A stretch of DNA of 64,000 nucleotides, from contig JADNYJ010000027.1 in NCBI GenBank assembly GCA_015501075.1, positions 62,001 to 126,000 on the forward strand, written 5' to 3'. The translations under genes were made by a program, and so were the position numbers. The notes beneath the pieces were generated by a model, which was given only the letters and a program-made list of their open reading frames with translations, was not told where the DNA came from and searched no databases. This DNA is from Gymnopilus junonius. Taxonomy: Eukaryota; Basidiomycota; Agaricomycetes; Agaricales; Galerinaceae. Of the stretch, positions 1 to 10,900 are shown piece by piece (within the stretch, counting starts at the first letter, position 1; every line of letters starts with the position of its first letter).

Positions 1-1966
1 TTCCACTCCATCGATGTATGATGTAAGGAGTTCCGAATATCTTGTCGCATATTAGAAAAAGACTACTATAAAGATGCCCGAGTAAGGCCTTCACAGGCTC
101 TTGATCTGAACTTGTAAACGTCCATGGACTCGTTATTATATAAGCGCCTGTTGGCGGGATCGAAGGTGAAATATTTGAACGGACTGAACTTGCATAAATG
201 TCCATAAACCTCTTGGAGAACGGGAGTTCATCTTCGCATACGCTAAAAATGCGGGTGAGATTGAATATCGGGGCAAAAGGATGTCCTATGCACAAAGTAA
301 GTCGTAGAATAGCTGCCTCACATTAAATAAATGTTTTTTGGGTTCCCATTTCAATTAAATGATGAGGAAAAGCACCCCTCCGAGCATGAAAATCTGCAGA
401 TATGAGAGTTAGAATATGTTAGGACGAGACCCAATGGAAGTCAGTGATCACCTTGTGCTGAAATACATGTCTAATTGGTCGTTCCGGTAGAATATGTGCT
501 CGGCCGCGAAATAGAAGGAGGATGGAAACTAGGTACTGTCGCGAAGATATATTCAACGGGAGCAGATCTGAATGAAAGACACAAAGATATACTGGTTCAA
601 ATAATGAGAAAGAAGAATCTAAACTTTCCCTATACACATAAGTCCATCGTTATCCTAGCTGAAAAAGCTGTTTGTGAAATGCAGGAGGTAAGGAGTACCG
701 CGGCGTCACTTGATACTCGAGCCAGGTCACCGCAGGCTGTGCACTATGGTCCAAACCGAATGTCGAATTCTTCACCATGAAACTTAAAAAGCCTTCAAAC
801 ATCATTCCGGAAGACAATATGTTGGAAAGGTTTTCTCTCATTTGAAGATTTTGCGTCATTAAATTCATCAGTTCCGCGACTTTTTGTGGTATTGCGATTG
901 TGTTCAGCTTGAGAAGGGCCTCTCTGAGACTCTGACGTCTCCGATGTCACTGGTAGTCTTGGATTCGGAAGGGCGTTATCGGGTGGAAGTGAATCCATGT
1001 TATGTATAGCGGTAGCAAAAAAGAGAGAGGGATTTATATTGGAAGCGTTGGGGATTGAAACATTTTGTTTCGGTCCATGCCGCACGCTAACTGGCGCAGA
1101 TACCAAACTAGGCAGTCAACCGACCTGTTGTGGAAATACGCCGGAGGATCAGGAACCAGGGTCGGAGGTCGATCGCCGTTGACATGTCCGATATCAGCTG
1201 CCCCGAATGCAAGGGCGCGCTGATCCATCAGTCCTTGCTTTCTCTGCCTCAAATGTATCAAATACTACAGTGGTTTGATTCGGTCCTTGCCAGCGAAATA
1301 CTCCTATAGTAACACATAGGCATACCCTATGTAAATGATGTTCTCAAGGTTCTCAGATATCCATATTGAGCGGACTTCGACTGCGCTCAGTCTCCGGATA
1401 TACTTGCTGTTAAGTATCTCGGGTTGGATGGTAACACCTATTTAAATCTGCCTCAGCCATAGCAGGGAAAATTCAGCTTGATGGATGGTGTTAAGCGTGA
1501 GTCGGGCAATGCCGCATTGCCGATACACCTTGCTGTCAAGTTATATCCGTGATCACGCAGGCTGAATCCATGACGAGTTGTGGCAATGTAGCTTTCTCCA
1601 GAGGCACCACCTCAATTTACACCTGGTTCCAAGATCTTTTTCTCACTCAGGCTGCTTCCTCCTGACTCCTGAGTCGTCGTCTTCCTCCATCACTTTTAGC
1701 TTTCCTCGGTTTGGTTCCGGCTGCCTCTCTTCCTTTGCATCTGCAGGGTGATCGCAGCTCAAGGGAAGCTGGAAACCGTAATATCGGCAACAACATCGGT
1801 TCACTGTACTTGGCTACCCTTGGAAGCTTGAAGACGTATGGTCCTGGTCCTAGACCACCTGACGAGCAGTGCAGTGCTCTGCGTTATTTGATATATATCT
1901 GTTGCCGGCTTTGGCGTTGCTTCTGGCCATCTCTTTCACCCGTCGACCGCTGTCTGTTACACCACG
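1..1966. other. No recognisable gene upstream of the DUF6533 locus
   Basis: Short open frames occur on both strands, for example + 475-780 and - 795-1106. None shows a recognisable domain, a coherent exon chain or a family signature. The tail (about 1600-1966) is C/T rich and fits the 5' flank of the DUF6533 gene. A gene fragment unknown to me could lie at 420-1260. Confidence 0.4.
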
Positions 1967-4045
1967 ATGATCATGACGGACCAAAAAATACCAGGTGTCC
2001 TAGACGACATTTTTGCCATGTATGTATGTCCTTCTTCTCTATAGTCCTGACTTGAAGCTCATGGACATCGCTCTACCTTATAGGTATCGGACTAATGTGT
2101 GTCTGATCTTGTCTTGGGTTTCGCATCTAGAATAGTCATTTTAATGATCGGATCTTCTCAGTTCATGGGTTTTGCGAGCTTCACGCTGCTGGTATGGGAC
2201 CATGTGGATACGTTCGTGGCGGAGGTACGAGGAGGTCGGCCTCGTGCAGACTTGGTGTCGTCTCACAAACTATTCCTTTTCAGGTCGAGTACATCTGGAA
2301 GGGCAGGAAGACGCTGCGTGAGTGGTCATCCAGATATAATTTCATGACAAGTCATTGATTCAATACCAGTTGTATATCTTTTTTTGATTGTGAGTCAGAC
2401 TTGCTGGATATTTTGCATCGTGTCTCATCAGGTATTACCCAAGAACCGATACCTGACTCCACTTGGGTTCATGGTGAATCTTTTCGGTATGACTTCGTCG
2501 ACTTCGTTTCCCGGAGAAACTCGCTCACCTTGAGATGTAGCTTATCTCTCGCCGGTCTGGACACCAGAGGTACTTCATGGCCCTTTCTTCGTCCTTTTCT
2601 GAGAGAAATCTCTTACAATTTTTTTAGAGGTAAGCCGAGTTTCAATGATTATTCACTTCATCTCACAACATGCATTGTTCGTAGGTGTACCCGCTTCATC
2701 AGGTTCGAGGGGTCTATGACGGTGGTAGGCATCAATATTGTCGGTGAGCCAAGTTTTAGCTGTTCCGTTCTTCAGGAACTAGAGTCTGAATATGTTGATT
2801 GAAGCTCTGATGATGTTCCTACGTGTTTATGCCCTCTACAAGGGACGAAATTTCATTCTTGGGGTCGTCATTTTCATATACCTTTGCCAGTTGAGCGTGA
2901 ATGCATGGCTTTTGACCAAGGGAGTTGGTATGCATCGCATCTGATTACTGGTCGTTTAAGTCTATGCCTGACTCCCTTCCCTTAGCCGTGGCACATAATC
3001 CGCAATCTGGCGTCCATGGTACGTTCTGTGATCTCAAGCAAGACAACATCTAAGGATGTCCAACCTTAAGCATGCACCATGATATTTGATCCTTCAATGT
3101 AAGAACAACTTATACTTGCTTGCATTTGACTAACAAATCCGTATTCAACTTCACTTCTGCAGAAGCGCCATTGCATCGTCATCGGCTTGGCTACCGCTGC
3201 TCTATGATACGGTGGTTCTCGGCCTTACGCTAAATCGGACTATCCCATCTCTGAGGAACAGGAATACGTTTTATATCATGAAACGACTGCTGGAAGATGG
3301 ATTGATTTATTATACGTGCGTCTGCCTAAATTCATTTGACTCATTGTGGAGAGACTTACCCTTGATTTTTAGAGCTATCTTTTCAGTGACGGCTGTCCTG
3401 ACAATTATGATCATAGCCGCTCCTCCTGATATCAAAAACATCAGCGCACAGTGAGTCCTGTAACTACTTTTTTTCGAAGAAAAAAAAATGAACAGTCCTC
3501 GTGAAAATGATTGTAGACTTGAATTATTGTACGTCCTCTTGATTGTCATCGCCCTGAATTGCGCTAATATTCAGCCTATTGGCCTTACTATCAGGTTGAC
3601 GGTGACCATGATGTCTCGAATAACTCTGAACCTCAAGCGATCCGTCAAAAAACTAAACGACACAACCGTGGTGCGCGCAGAATTGCCTAGCATATTCACC
3701 CAACGGAGTGAGCGTATACACGCCAATCGCGATATAAAGATTATCACGCCCGGATTCAATGATGGATATCGAGAAGATGAAGACGAAGATGAACTCGAGA
3801 TGCGCTCCAGGGAAAACCTTCCCATGCCGATTATAACCGTCGTCAATCCTGGAGGCAAACGTGATGTTTTAACGTCGAGGGACAAGTTTGATGAGGAGGT
3901 GGCTTCGTGGGGTGATGTCTGGGGTCCGTTGAATAATCATACGCCCATGCATATAGGTATAATGGATCCGATACAGGAGGTTGAGTCCGGGGACCATGTG
4001 AGATTCCAGGCTGGAATAAGGTTGGATCCGAAGGATGTATCTTGA
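1967..4045 (+). CDS. DUF6533 domain multi-pass membrane protein
   Basis: This is a multi-exon gene for an Agaricomycete-type integral membrane protein of the DUF6533 family, whose function is unknown. The family signature can be pieced together across exons. FMGFASFTLLVWDHVDTF and VEYIWKGRKTL (about 2160-2320) give the N-terminal helix and its acidic/tryptophan edge. KNRYLTPLGFMVNLF (about 2442-2490) is the typical second conserved block. RFIRFEGSMTVVGINIV (about 2695-2743) and ALMMFLRVYALYKGR (about 2804-2850) supply the later helices. The last exon ends in a hydrophilic tail with an acidic EDEDEDELE run, a cytosolic-tail feature. Introns are 50-60 nt with GT-AG ends. I start at the ATG at 1967; a second in-frame ATG lies at 1973. 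The frames look intact. Exact exon borders are inferred. Confidence 0.8.
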
Positions 4046-4333
4046 TGCGTCTCCTGCGTGTTTGGTTTTTCATTCTTCTTTGGGGTTTGTGAGGGACAGC
4101 TTTTCGTTCTGGAGACATTCAGCAAAGTTGTACTTTTTGGATTGTAGTATTTATCGTTGATTTATCGGGGACTATACATAACAACGGAATTTATGTACAT
4201 TATAAATGGGCGCCACTGTATATTATCAACGAATAGTAAGGAGGGCTTATACACTAGTAGTACAACGAACAGAAAAGGAAGACAAAACGAAATAAAGAAC
4301 AAAGAAGTACGAGATTGAAGAAAAAAAAAGAAA

Positions 4334-4717
4334 GGTTACGGCTCAGTCATCATCGCTCCGGAATCCGGAAGGCTCAGCATCATCATAGGCGTAACTCCCC
4401 TTGAGGATTGCGCAACAGGCAGTCCATAAGGAAACTGCTATGCGGCTTCTAAGTACTGTAAATAAAGAAGGAGGAAAAAAGGAAAAAAAGGAAAGATAAA
4501 AAGGGAGAAGAAGAAGAGGGTCACGGCTCAGAATGTCATCATCGTCGTAACTCCTGTTGGAGATCGGGCGACAGTTTTGCGAGAAACCTGCCAAAAGAGG
4601 AGGAAAAAATTGGGAGAAAGTTACGACTCAGTCATTGGAGCCCGGAAGGCCCAACAACATCATGGGCGTAACCCCTGCGCAGTAGGCTGTTCACAAGGAA
4701 ACTGCTATGCGGCTTCT
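4334..4717 (-). repeat. Three degenerate copies of a ~100-115 bp repeat unit
   Basis: On the minus strand the unit begins AAGCCGCATAGCAGTTTCC and ends in ATGACTGAGCCGTAAC. It contains a GTTACGCC-ATGATG core. Copies lie at about 4334-4448 (full), 4520-4590 (lacks the AAGCCGCATAGC head) and 4620-4717 (full). Each is bordered by long C/T-rich tracts on that strand. A related copy sits far away at 56937-57021, so the family is dispersed. Confidence 0.7.
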
Positions 4718-4795
4718 ATGTACGTACTAGAAAGCAAAAGCAAAAGCAAAAGCAAAGCAAAGAGAGGGGGAAAAGTACTCAAGAGCTCTGAAGAC

Positions 4796-4870
4796 TGAAG
4801 ACTGAAGGCTTGAAGCTGAGCGTTGAAGCTGAAGACTTGAGGTCGAACGTTGAGGGTTAAAGTTGATGTT
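4796..4870. repeat. Short TTGAAGCTGA-type microrepeat
   Basis: A run of degenerate 7-12 nt purine-rich words (TGAAGAC, TTGAAGCTGA, TTGAGG) lies inside the array. On the minus strand these read TCAAG/TTCAG words, the same pentamer that recurs in the exon-like blocks. Upstream, at about 4735-4757, is a short AAAGC/AAAAGC microsatellite. Confidence 0.5.
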
Positions 4871-5599
4871 AAGGCCGTAACCCCAACATCAAATTTGACG
4901 TCGAGGTCTTGAGGCATTGAGAGGCGAAAGGGTGGCGAAAGGAGACGAAAGAACTCAGAACTCATCGCACGCTGGAAAGGGGTCAGCATTATCTGAATGA
5001 AAAGCAGGAAAGCGCACCAGTGAGAGGAACGACGGGGAGATAAAGGAAAATAGAGCGTCGCACAAGAAGAAAGGAGCGAAGAGTAGAAAAGGGTTAGTCG
5101 GTCAGAGTCAGAAGTAAGAAAGGCGAACGATCGACGTACCAAATCATCCTCAGTCGAATAGCCAGAGCGGTGATGAGCTTGAAGTCCTGAGTCAGAATCC
5201 CTTACTTATCTCAATGCGCATTTCTCTTAATCTCAATCTCACCGGTGCTCCCGCCCTCATAAGTTTTGTTCATCTTACTGTTCTCTCTTTCTCAGACCTA
5301 CCTGTTCAGACTTACCTAACAACGCAAAATGTGGTCAGATTCAATAAGCGGATAAGAACAAAATTAAGAACGTACCGCTTATTTTGTATCGCTATTCTTG
5401 AAGTATCGAAGTCGTGAGGCGCGATAGTTAAGAGTGTTGGCGATGGGAAATGAGAAACGCAGACAATCAAGAGGTGTCGTCGACGCAAAGTGGAATAGAG
5501 CGAACAAGGGGAAAAACAAAGTCAGACGAAAGGCGACCATGAGCAAAGAGGAAAAATGTACCGTATTTTTTTAGCCTTGCGCGTTTGTTCTTGATCCAA

Positions 5600-5793
5600 T
5601 ATTGGTCTTGCCCACCTTTGCCCACCCTCTTGTATTCTTTAATTTTTTTTCTTGATCCGTTTGGTCTTGCCCTTCCTTTGCCCACCCTCTTGTATTCACT
5701 TTTTTTTCTTCTTGGTCCTCTGGTCTTGCCCGCCTTTGCCCGCCCTTTTGTATTCTTTTTTTTTCTTGACCCTTCCCGCCCACCCTTTTGTTG
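5600..5793 (-). repeat. 59-nt tandem repeat inside one exon-like block
   Basis: On the plus strand GGTCTTGCCC begins at 5604, 5663 and 5722, giving an exact 59-nt spacing. A fourth, shortened unit ends near 5793. Each unit carries TTTGCCCACCC or TTTGCCCGCCC, then TTGTATTC and a T-run. On the minus strand this is a G-rich GGGTGGGCAAAGG repeat that could code a GWAK-type peptide, but the frame is not kept across neighbouring blocks. Confidence 0.7.
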
Positions 5794-5865
5794 TCTTTTT
5801 TTTAAGAAAAAAGCGAGGACGATCAGCGGAAGGTAGGAAGAACTTAGAATAACATCGAGACATAC

Positions 5866-6014
5866 GTTTTATCTTGATCCGCCAACTCCGCCGCCTCCTC
5901 TCTTGTCTGTGTAAAAGGCGCAAGCAATCAGAGGAAGGTATAAGGTAAGAATGAGAGAGAGAGAGACATACATTTGTAGTCTTGATCCGCCACCTCCACC
6001 GCCTCCTCTCTTTT
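5866..6014 (-). repeat. 108-nt exon-plus-intron duplication with glycine-rich exon
   Basis: Two exon-like blocks (5972-6014 and 5866-5905, minus strand) share the core GAGAGGAGGCGGNGGAG then GGCGGATCAAGA. The same landmark CTTGATCCGCC recurs at 5873 and 5981, 108 nt apart. The intervening intron-like block at 5906-5971 has donor GTATGT, branch-like CTGATTGCT and acceptor ACACAG. The duplicated unit therefore contains one exon and one intron. Confidence 0.6.
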
Positions 6015-7054
6015 CTGATTGAAAGCGAAAGTGATTAGAATGATATGCGATGGAGAAGGAATAGTGGAACATACTTTTTTATTTATTTTACCTTTCATTT
6101 TTATTTTATTTTCTGGTCACGCGAGTACGATGGTATCAAAAGTGGGTCATGACAGATGAACAGATAAGTATAAGACGTACTTTTTATTTTTATTTTATTA
6201 TCTTGATGGTCTTGATGCCTTGATGGTCATAGGTGTTGTCGAAGGAGAATGCAGATGAGAGATGGCGAGGAACGGCGAGAAGTGAGCAGAGAATAGGGTA
6301 GCGAGGAAGAGAGCCGAGCGAGGAGGTGATAGAGGTGAATATGGTCAGCGATGAGGAGGATCGAGAGAACAGACCTTGAGGTGTCAGCCTTGGCATTTTT
6401 TATTATATTTTCTATTCTGCGAATGGCGAGAGCGATCAGAGAACGATCATCAAAGAAGAGTAAATGTTAAGACGTACTTGTCCTTTGTGGTCCTGTTCTG
6501 GCCTTGAGGTCTTTCTGAAAGGCGCCACAGATGGGTATCGATGACGGAAGTCACGACAAAGGTGGCGAGCAAAGGCGGGCAAAAGAGAGAAGCCAACAAC
6601 GAAGGGCGGGCAAAGACAAAGGCGAGAAGCAGATGGTGTACGGCAGGCATAAGAAGAAGAGAAGAGAAGACGATTCAGTAAGGGCGAGGTCGAAACAGCA
6701 GTGCTGTGGCGTACCGTTACTATCTTGAGGGCATCCCTGCCATGTTCCATGTTTTCTGCCAGTAGTTAGCATCGAGCAGCCAGGGCGAGAAGCCAAAAAG
6801 AAGAAGGAGAGAAAATACTGACCGAAACGCAGAGGGCCAAGGCGGGAGGAAGATCTTTTGCCTTCCCTTGGGCGATGCTGTTGAGGTGCTGTTGAGCGCT
6901 TGAGGCTATATCATTCCTTAAAGGGGCTTGAGGTATGTTGACGTCGAGGTAGTTAATAGTAAGCGAGCATAAGTGAAGGACAAGAGAATAGAAGGGATGG
7001 GATGGAAGAGGAACGAGAAAGAGATGAAGAAAGAGGGGGGAGGTGGTTGGGGGC

Positions 7055-7066
7055 GCCTTTTATAGG
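7055..7066 (-). promoter_or_regulatory. TATA box for the minus-strand array transcript
   Basis: CCTATAAAAGGC on the minus strand, followed about 10-60 nt downstream by a C/T-rich stretch typical of fungal transcription starts. No protein gene starts nearby on this strand, so the box points to the array. Confidence 0.55.
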
Positions 7067-7996
7067 CTACAATGACATGCTAATTTTAGAATTTTGTGGG
7101 TGGCTGACTTGTGTGGGTCACGGCTGGCTTCAGCTTGGCGAGGCGGCTGGCTCGGAAATATGCGACCGTAAAGTAACCTGGCACGATGGGAAAGAGGGAG
7201 CCGGTTATCGCTTGTAGGGAAATGACAGAAGGTTGAAATTTTTCGACGCGTTTCTCGTGATGTAGCACATGAACGCACAGTAGAATCGTGGCGAGATGCC
7301 CTGATCGATGTCTTTGCAAGTTGATGAAAATTTTCACGTACAAACCGAGCGGGAGGTTTTAATCTTATCTGGTAGATTTAGACCCAGAGCCGGCACAACA
7401 GAGGACTGACGACGTCAGGCAAAGGAGGAACTATCTTTTACAAAGAGGCTATCACATTAGACTAGGGACAAGTTTGTTTCTCGTGCTCTACACGCGCAGA
7501 CAGCACCATGCATAGCCGCTAGGCTTGAGTAGCATCCACCTTCTTTGGGGAGCCAAAGAGCGGAACAGTTGTGAGGCAAATTTGCTTATGTAGGAGTCTG
7601 GGCAGATGCAGCGAGCCTGACAGCGGCGGCGTATACATAGAATGGAGTAGTAACGACAGTTTGAGTCAGGTTACATTTTTAGGAGAGAAAAGAGCCGTCA
7701 GATGAGTCTTTGCTGTGCGTTGTGAGAACGATAATGGCGGCAGAAGGCCCAAAGAAAAGATTTTTGAAAGGCAGCTGATTGTGGGTGGGAACCAAAAGCG
7801 GTTCACTTCGGTTTCGATTTGGGACAGTTCTCCCATATGTGCATGACTCCATTCCCTCTGGTCGGCGCAGGACGCGACTAATAACCGCGTTTTTCTTTCT
7901 CTTTTCAATACCACCACCCCGTCTCTCTCTCTCTTTATTTCAAAATTTGACCTGGAATCACGACCACGAACGCCCTTTCAACGGTGAACACCGAAC
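7067..7996. other. Divergent intergenic region between array and septation kinase
   Basis: There is no supported gene. The right part (about 7890-7996) is C/T rich with a CTCTCTCTCT tract and serves as promoter/leader for the kinase gene starting at 7997. The left part flanks the minus-strand TATA box. Confidence 0.5.
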
Positions 7997-10900
7997 ATGA
8001 CGTCCTCGCGACCATCTTCAACCTCGGCGCCAAAGTCGGCGAGCTCGAAATCTCTCAATGACTACGTGCGTCCATCTTCTTTGTATCCTTGGCAGTGCAG
8101 CTGAAGTGGATTGGATGGCCAGCAACTTGGCGACTCGCTCGGGAAAGGAGCTTTCGGCCAGGTGTACAGTGCGTGTGATCAGCGTGTTCAACTTTCCGTT
8201 TACCCTATTCAAGATGATTTCTTGCTTCAGGGGCCTTGAATTGGGCGACAGGGGAGACTGTTGCTGTTAAGGAGATTCAGTTGAGCAATATACCAAAGGG
8301 GGAAATTGGGGAAATTATGGTGGGTGGCACTTGTTCAAGTTTGAGCACTCCTTGCTTCATGCTTCTCCTTTACAGTCCGAAATCGACCTCCTCAAGAACT
8401 TGAACGTGAGTTGCACTATACGACGCGCTCCGATCAGTTTACTCAACGTTTGCTCTGGCTTTAGCACCCCAACATCGTCAAGTACAAAGGTTTTGTCAAG
8501 ACGCGTGAATTCCTCTACATCATCCTCGAGTGCGTTTCTTTTCCTTCCTTTCCTTTCCTTACCAACATGAACACCTGCCTCTCTGTCTCCTAGGTTCTGC
8601 GAAAATGGATCCTTACACAACATTTCCAAACGGTTCGGAAAGTTCCCCGAAAGCCTAGTAGCTGTGTACATCTCCCAGGTCTTGGAGGGCCTGGTGTACC
8701 TGCACGACCAGGGTGTCATCCATCGTGATATCAAAGGCGCAAACATACTTACGAATAAGGACGGAACCGTGAAACTTGCGGACTTTGGGGTCGCTGCTAA
8801 GACGGGTGGTGGAAGTACCCAGGATGGGGCTGTTGTTGGGAGTCCTTATTGGAGTACGTGTCGTGTTTCTTATTATCGGTTGCGCGTGGCTGGAGTTTAT
8901 TAAATCCTTTTCTTTTCCTTGAACAGTGGCCCCAGAAGTAATTGAACAATCAGGAGCCACCACCGCCTCAGACATCTGGTCCGTCGGATGCGTCGTCATC
9001 GAGCTCCTGGAAGGACATCCACCCTATCACACCCTCGACCCAATGCCTGCTCTATTCCGTATCGTCCAAGACGACTGTCCTCCCATCCCAGAAGGCGCAA
9101 GTCCGATTGTGAAGGATTTCTTATACCATTGTTTTCAGAAGGACGCCAATTTGAGGATATCGGGACGGAAGTTGCTCAAGCATCCGTGGATGGTCGCTGC
9201 GCGGAAGCAAATGGCGGAGAGTGCGAAGGGCAAGGAAGGGTCCGGTGCAGCTGGCAGGGGGGAAAGTAATGGTGCCGCCAATGGTGGTAATACGAATGGT
9301 TCGGGAGGGCTCGAAGCCAACGGCGCAGCACCTCCCAAGAGGAATTCGAATTATAATTATGATGAAGCTGTCCTCAAAGTGCAGGAATGGAATGAAGCCT
9401 TGAAGTGTAAGTCTCACTCTCATCCCGTTCCAGTGACGCGTCGGTGTCGCGGTTGGCTTAAAGCCGTTACACGCGATGAGCCCCGACGTCATACTTTTAC
9501 TTTTACCTTTATATTTTACTGATTGACCTCCGTTTCCCCTTACAGCTCCTTCAAAACCATCTAAACATCCGTCCCGCCACCCACGTCCCAATTCCCCTAC
9601 TCAACAACATCAATATGCTCGGTCCCCAGAAATCCTTCAATCTTCCTCGGCCTCTTCCGCTTCCTCGTCCCTGCTGCTGCCTCCGACTGTTAGTGCCACC
9701 CCAGCTCCTCCGACTTCAGGATGGAATCTGAACTTAATTTCACACTTGAAAGTTCCTGGTGCTGCTGGACGAGACAATTTGAACTCGAAGGCGGGGATCA
9801 ACCTTGTAGAGAAGATCCAGCCGCTCAAATTCCTACAGCCCCCGGAAGAGCAGACGGATAACTGGGATGATGATTTTGAAGAGGGTATCTCGTTCACCAA
9901 GTTACAAGGCGTGTATTTTTTACATTTTTGCTCTTAATGGTGAATTCTCTTCTAACGCTCTTTTTACGCTTTTATATAGCTCTGGAGAAGACAACAGCTG
10001 AAGATGACAAACAAGACCCGGAAGACAACGATAATGATAACGCCCAAACCATCCGACCAACCCGAAGTCCAGCTCACCATCCTATACCACTCGCTCAACC
10101 ACCGGCAGCGGAGATCCAGCCTATAGTTGAGGACTACTCAGACTTGGCTTTGGACGAAGATGAAGTTACGCTGCAGGAGAAGGTTGCTGATTTCAAGGTC
10201 CGCGTTTTTTATGTTTACTCTTAGAAGGTCAAGTCGGACTAAGTGAGGAATCTTTTGTTAACTATTATAGGTTAAGAATTCACGGAGAAAGGGCCTCTTC
10301 CATCCAGACGACATCAAAACTATCGGCCTCACCTCCGCAGCCGGACCTGCGCCCCTTTCGGCACCCCTCCCAGATCTGTCAAGGAAGCCTTCGCGGTCTT
10401 CTATCTCCCCTCTTGGTTCGTTGGGTCCAGCTTCTGGGTCTCAGTTGCACACACTCGGGCACAAGAGGTCTGGGTCACTGGCCAGCGCGCCGCTGATGAA
10501 TAGCAATGGCTCGTTTGGAAGAGCGGACGCGCAAAGGGTGGAAGGACAGTTGCAGATGGAACTGGAGTTTGGAAAGTACGCGGAGAACGATGAAGAAGAC
10601 TACGAAGATGTTTTTGGGAAGGTTGGGGTTAGTTGTGAGTTGACCAGGGGGTTCTTTTTTCGTTGCCCGGATTCTAATACTGTTTCTCTTTTCTTCCTTC
10701 TAGCCACTGAACACCCGATGCAGACTCTGCAGTTAAATACGAGGTTATCAGATAGATCTCGAGTGAGTTGCGCCGTCTAGTGGTCGAGCTTCTTTTAATT
10801 GATACCTCTGATCTTTAGCTGGGCGATGACTGGAACGAAGAGGATCCATTTGCGGAGGTAAGCTGACCCATCTTCCTTTAACCTTTTGGAATACTTACTG

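Larger units (their letters stand above)
4250..7030 (-). ncRNA. Array of tandem exon/intron-like modules, putative spliced transcript
   Basis: Read on the minus strand, this stretch is a chain of short exon-like blocks separated by intron-like blocks of about 60-70 nt. Donors GTACGT or GTATGT start at 6477, 6180, 6074, 5971, 5865, 5375 and 5139 (GTACAT at 5561, GTACGC at 6714, GTCAGT at 6822). Matching acceptors CAG or AAG, preceded by CTAAC/CTGAT-like branch sites and C/T-rich sequence, lie at 6756, 6417, 6113, 6015, 5906 and 5794. Exons of about 38-43 nt recur and many carry the pentamer TCAAG. A TATA box stands at 7055-7066 upstream of a C/T-rich stretch. No continuous reading frame survives splicing in the joins I tried, so I lean to a non-coding RNA. 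A fast-evolving repeat protein or a dead gene remains possible. It converges with the DUF6533 gene. Confidence 0.45.

Noticed and set aside
5869..6072. Minus-strand glycine-rich open frame (two GGGG blocks)
   Set aside because: It reads straight through intron-like blocks with clear donor and acceptor sites; the openness is a side effect of the 108-nt duplication.
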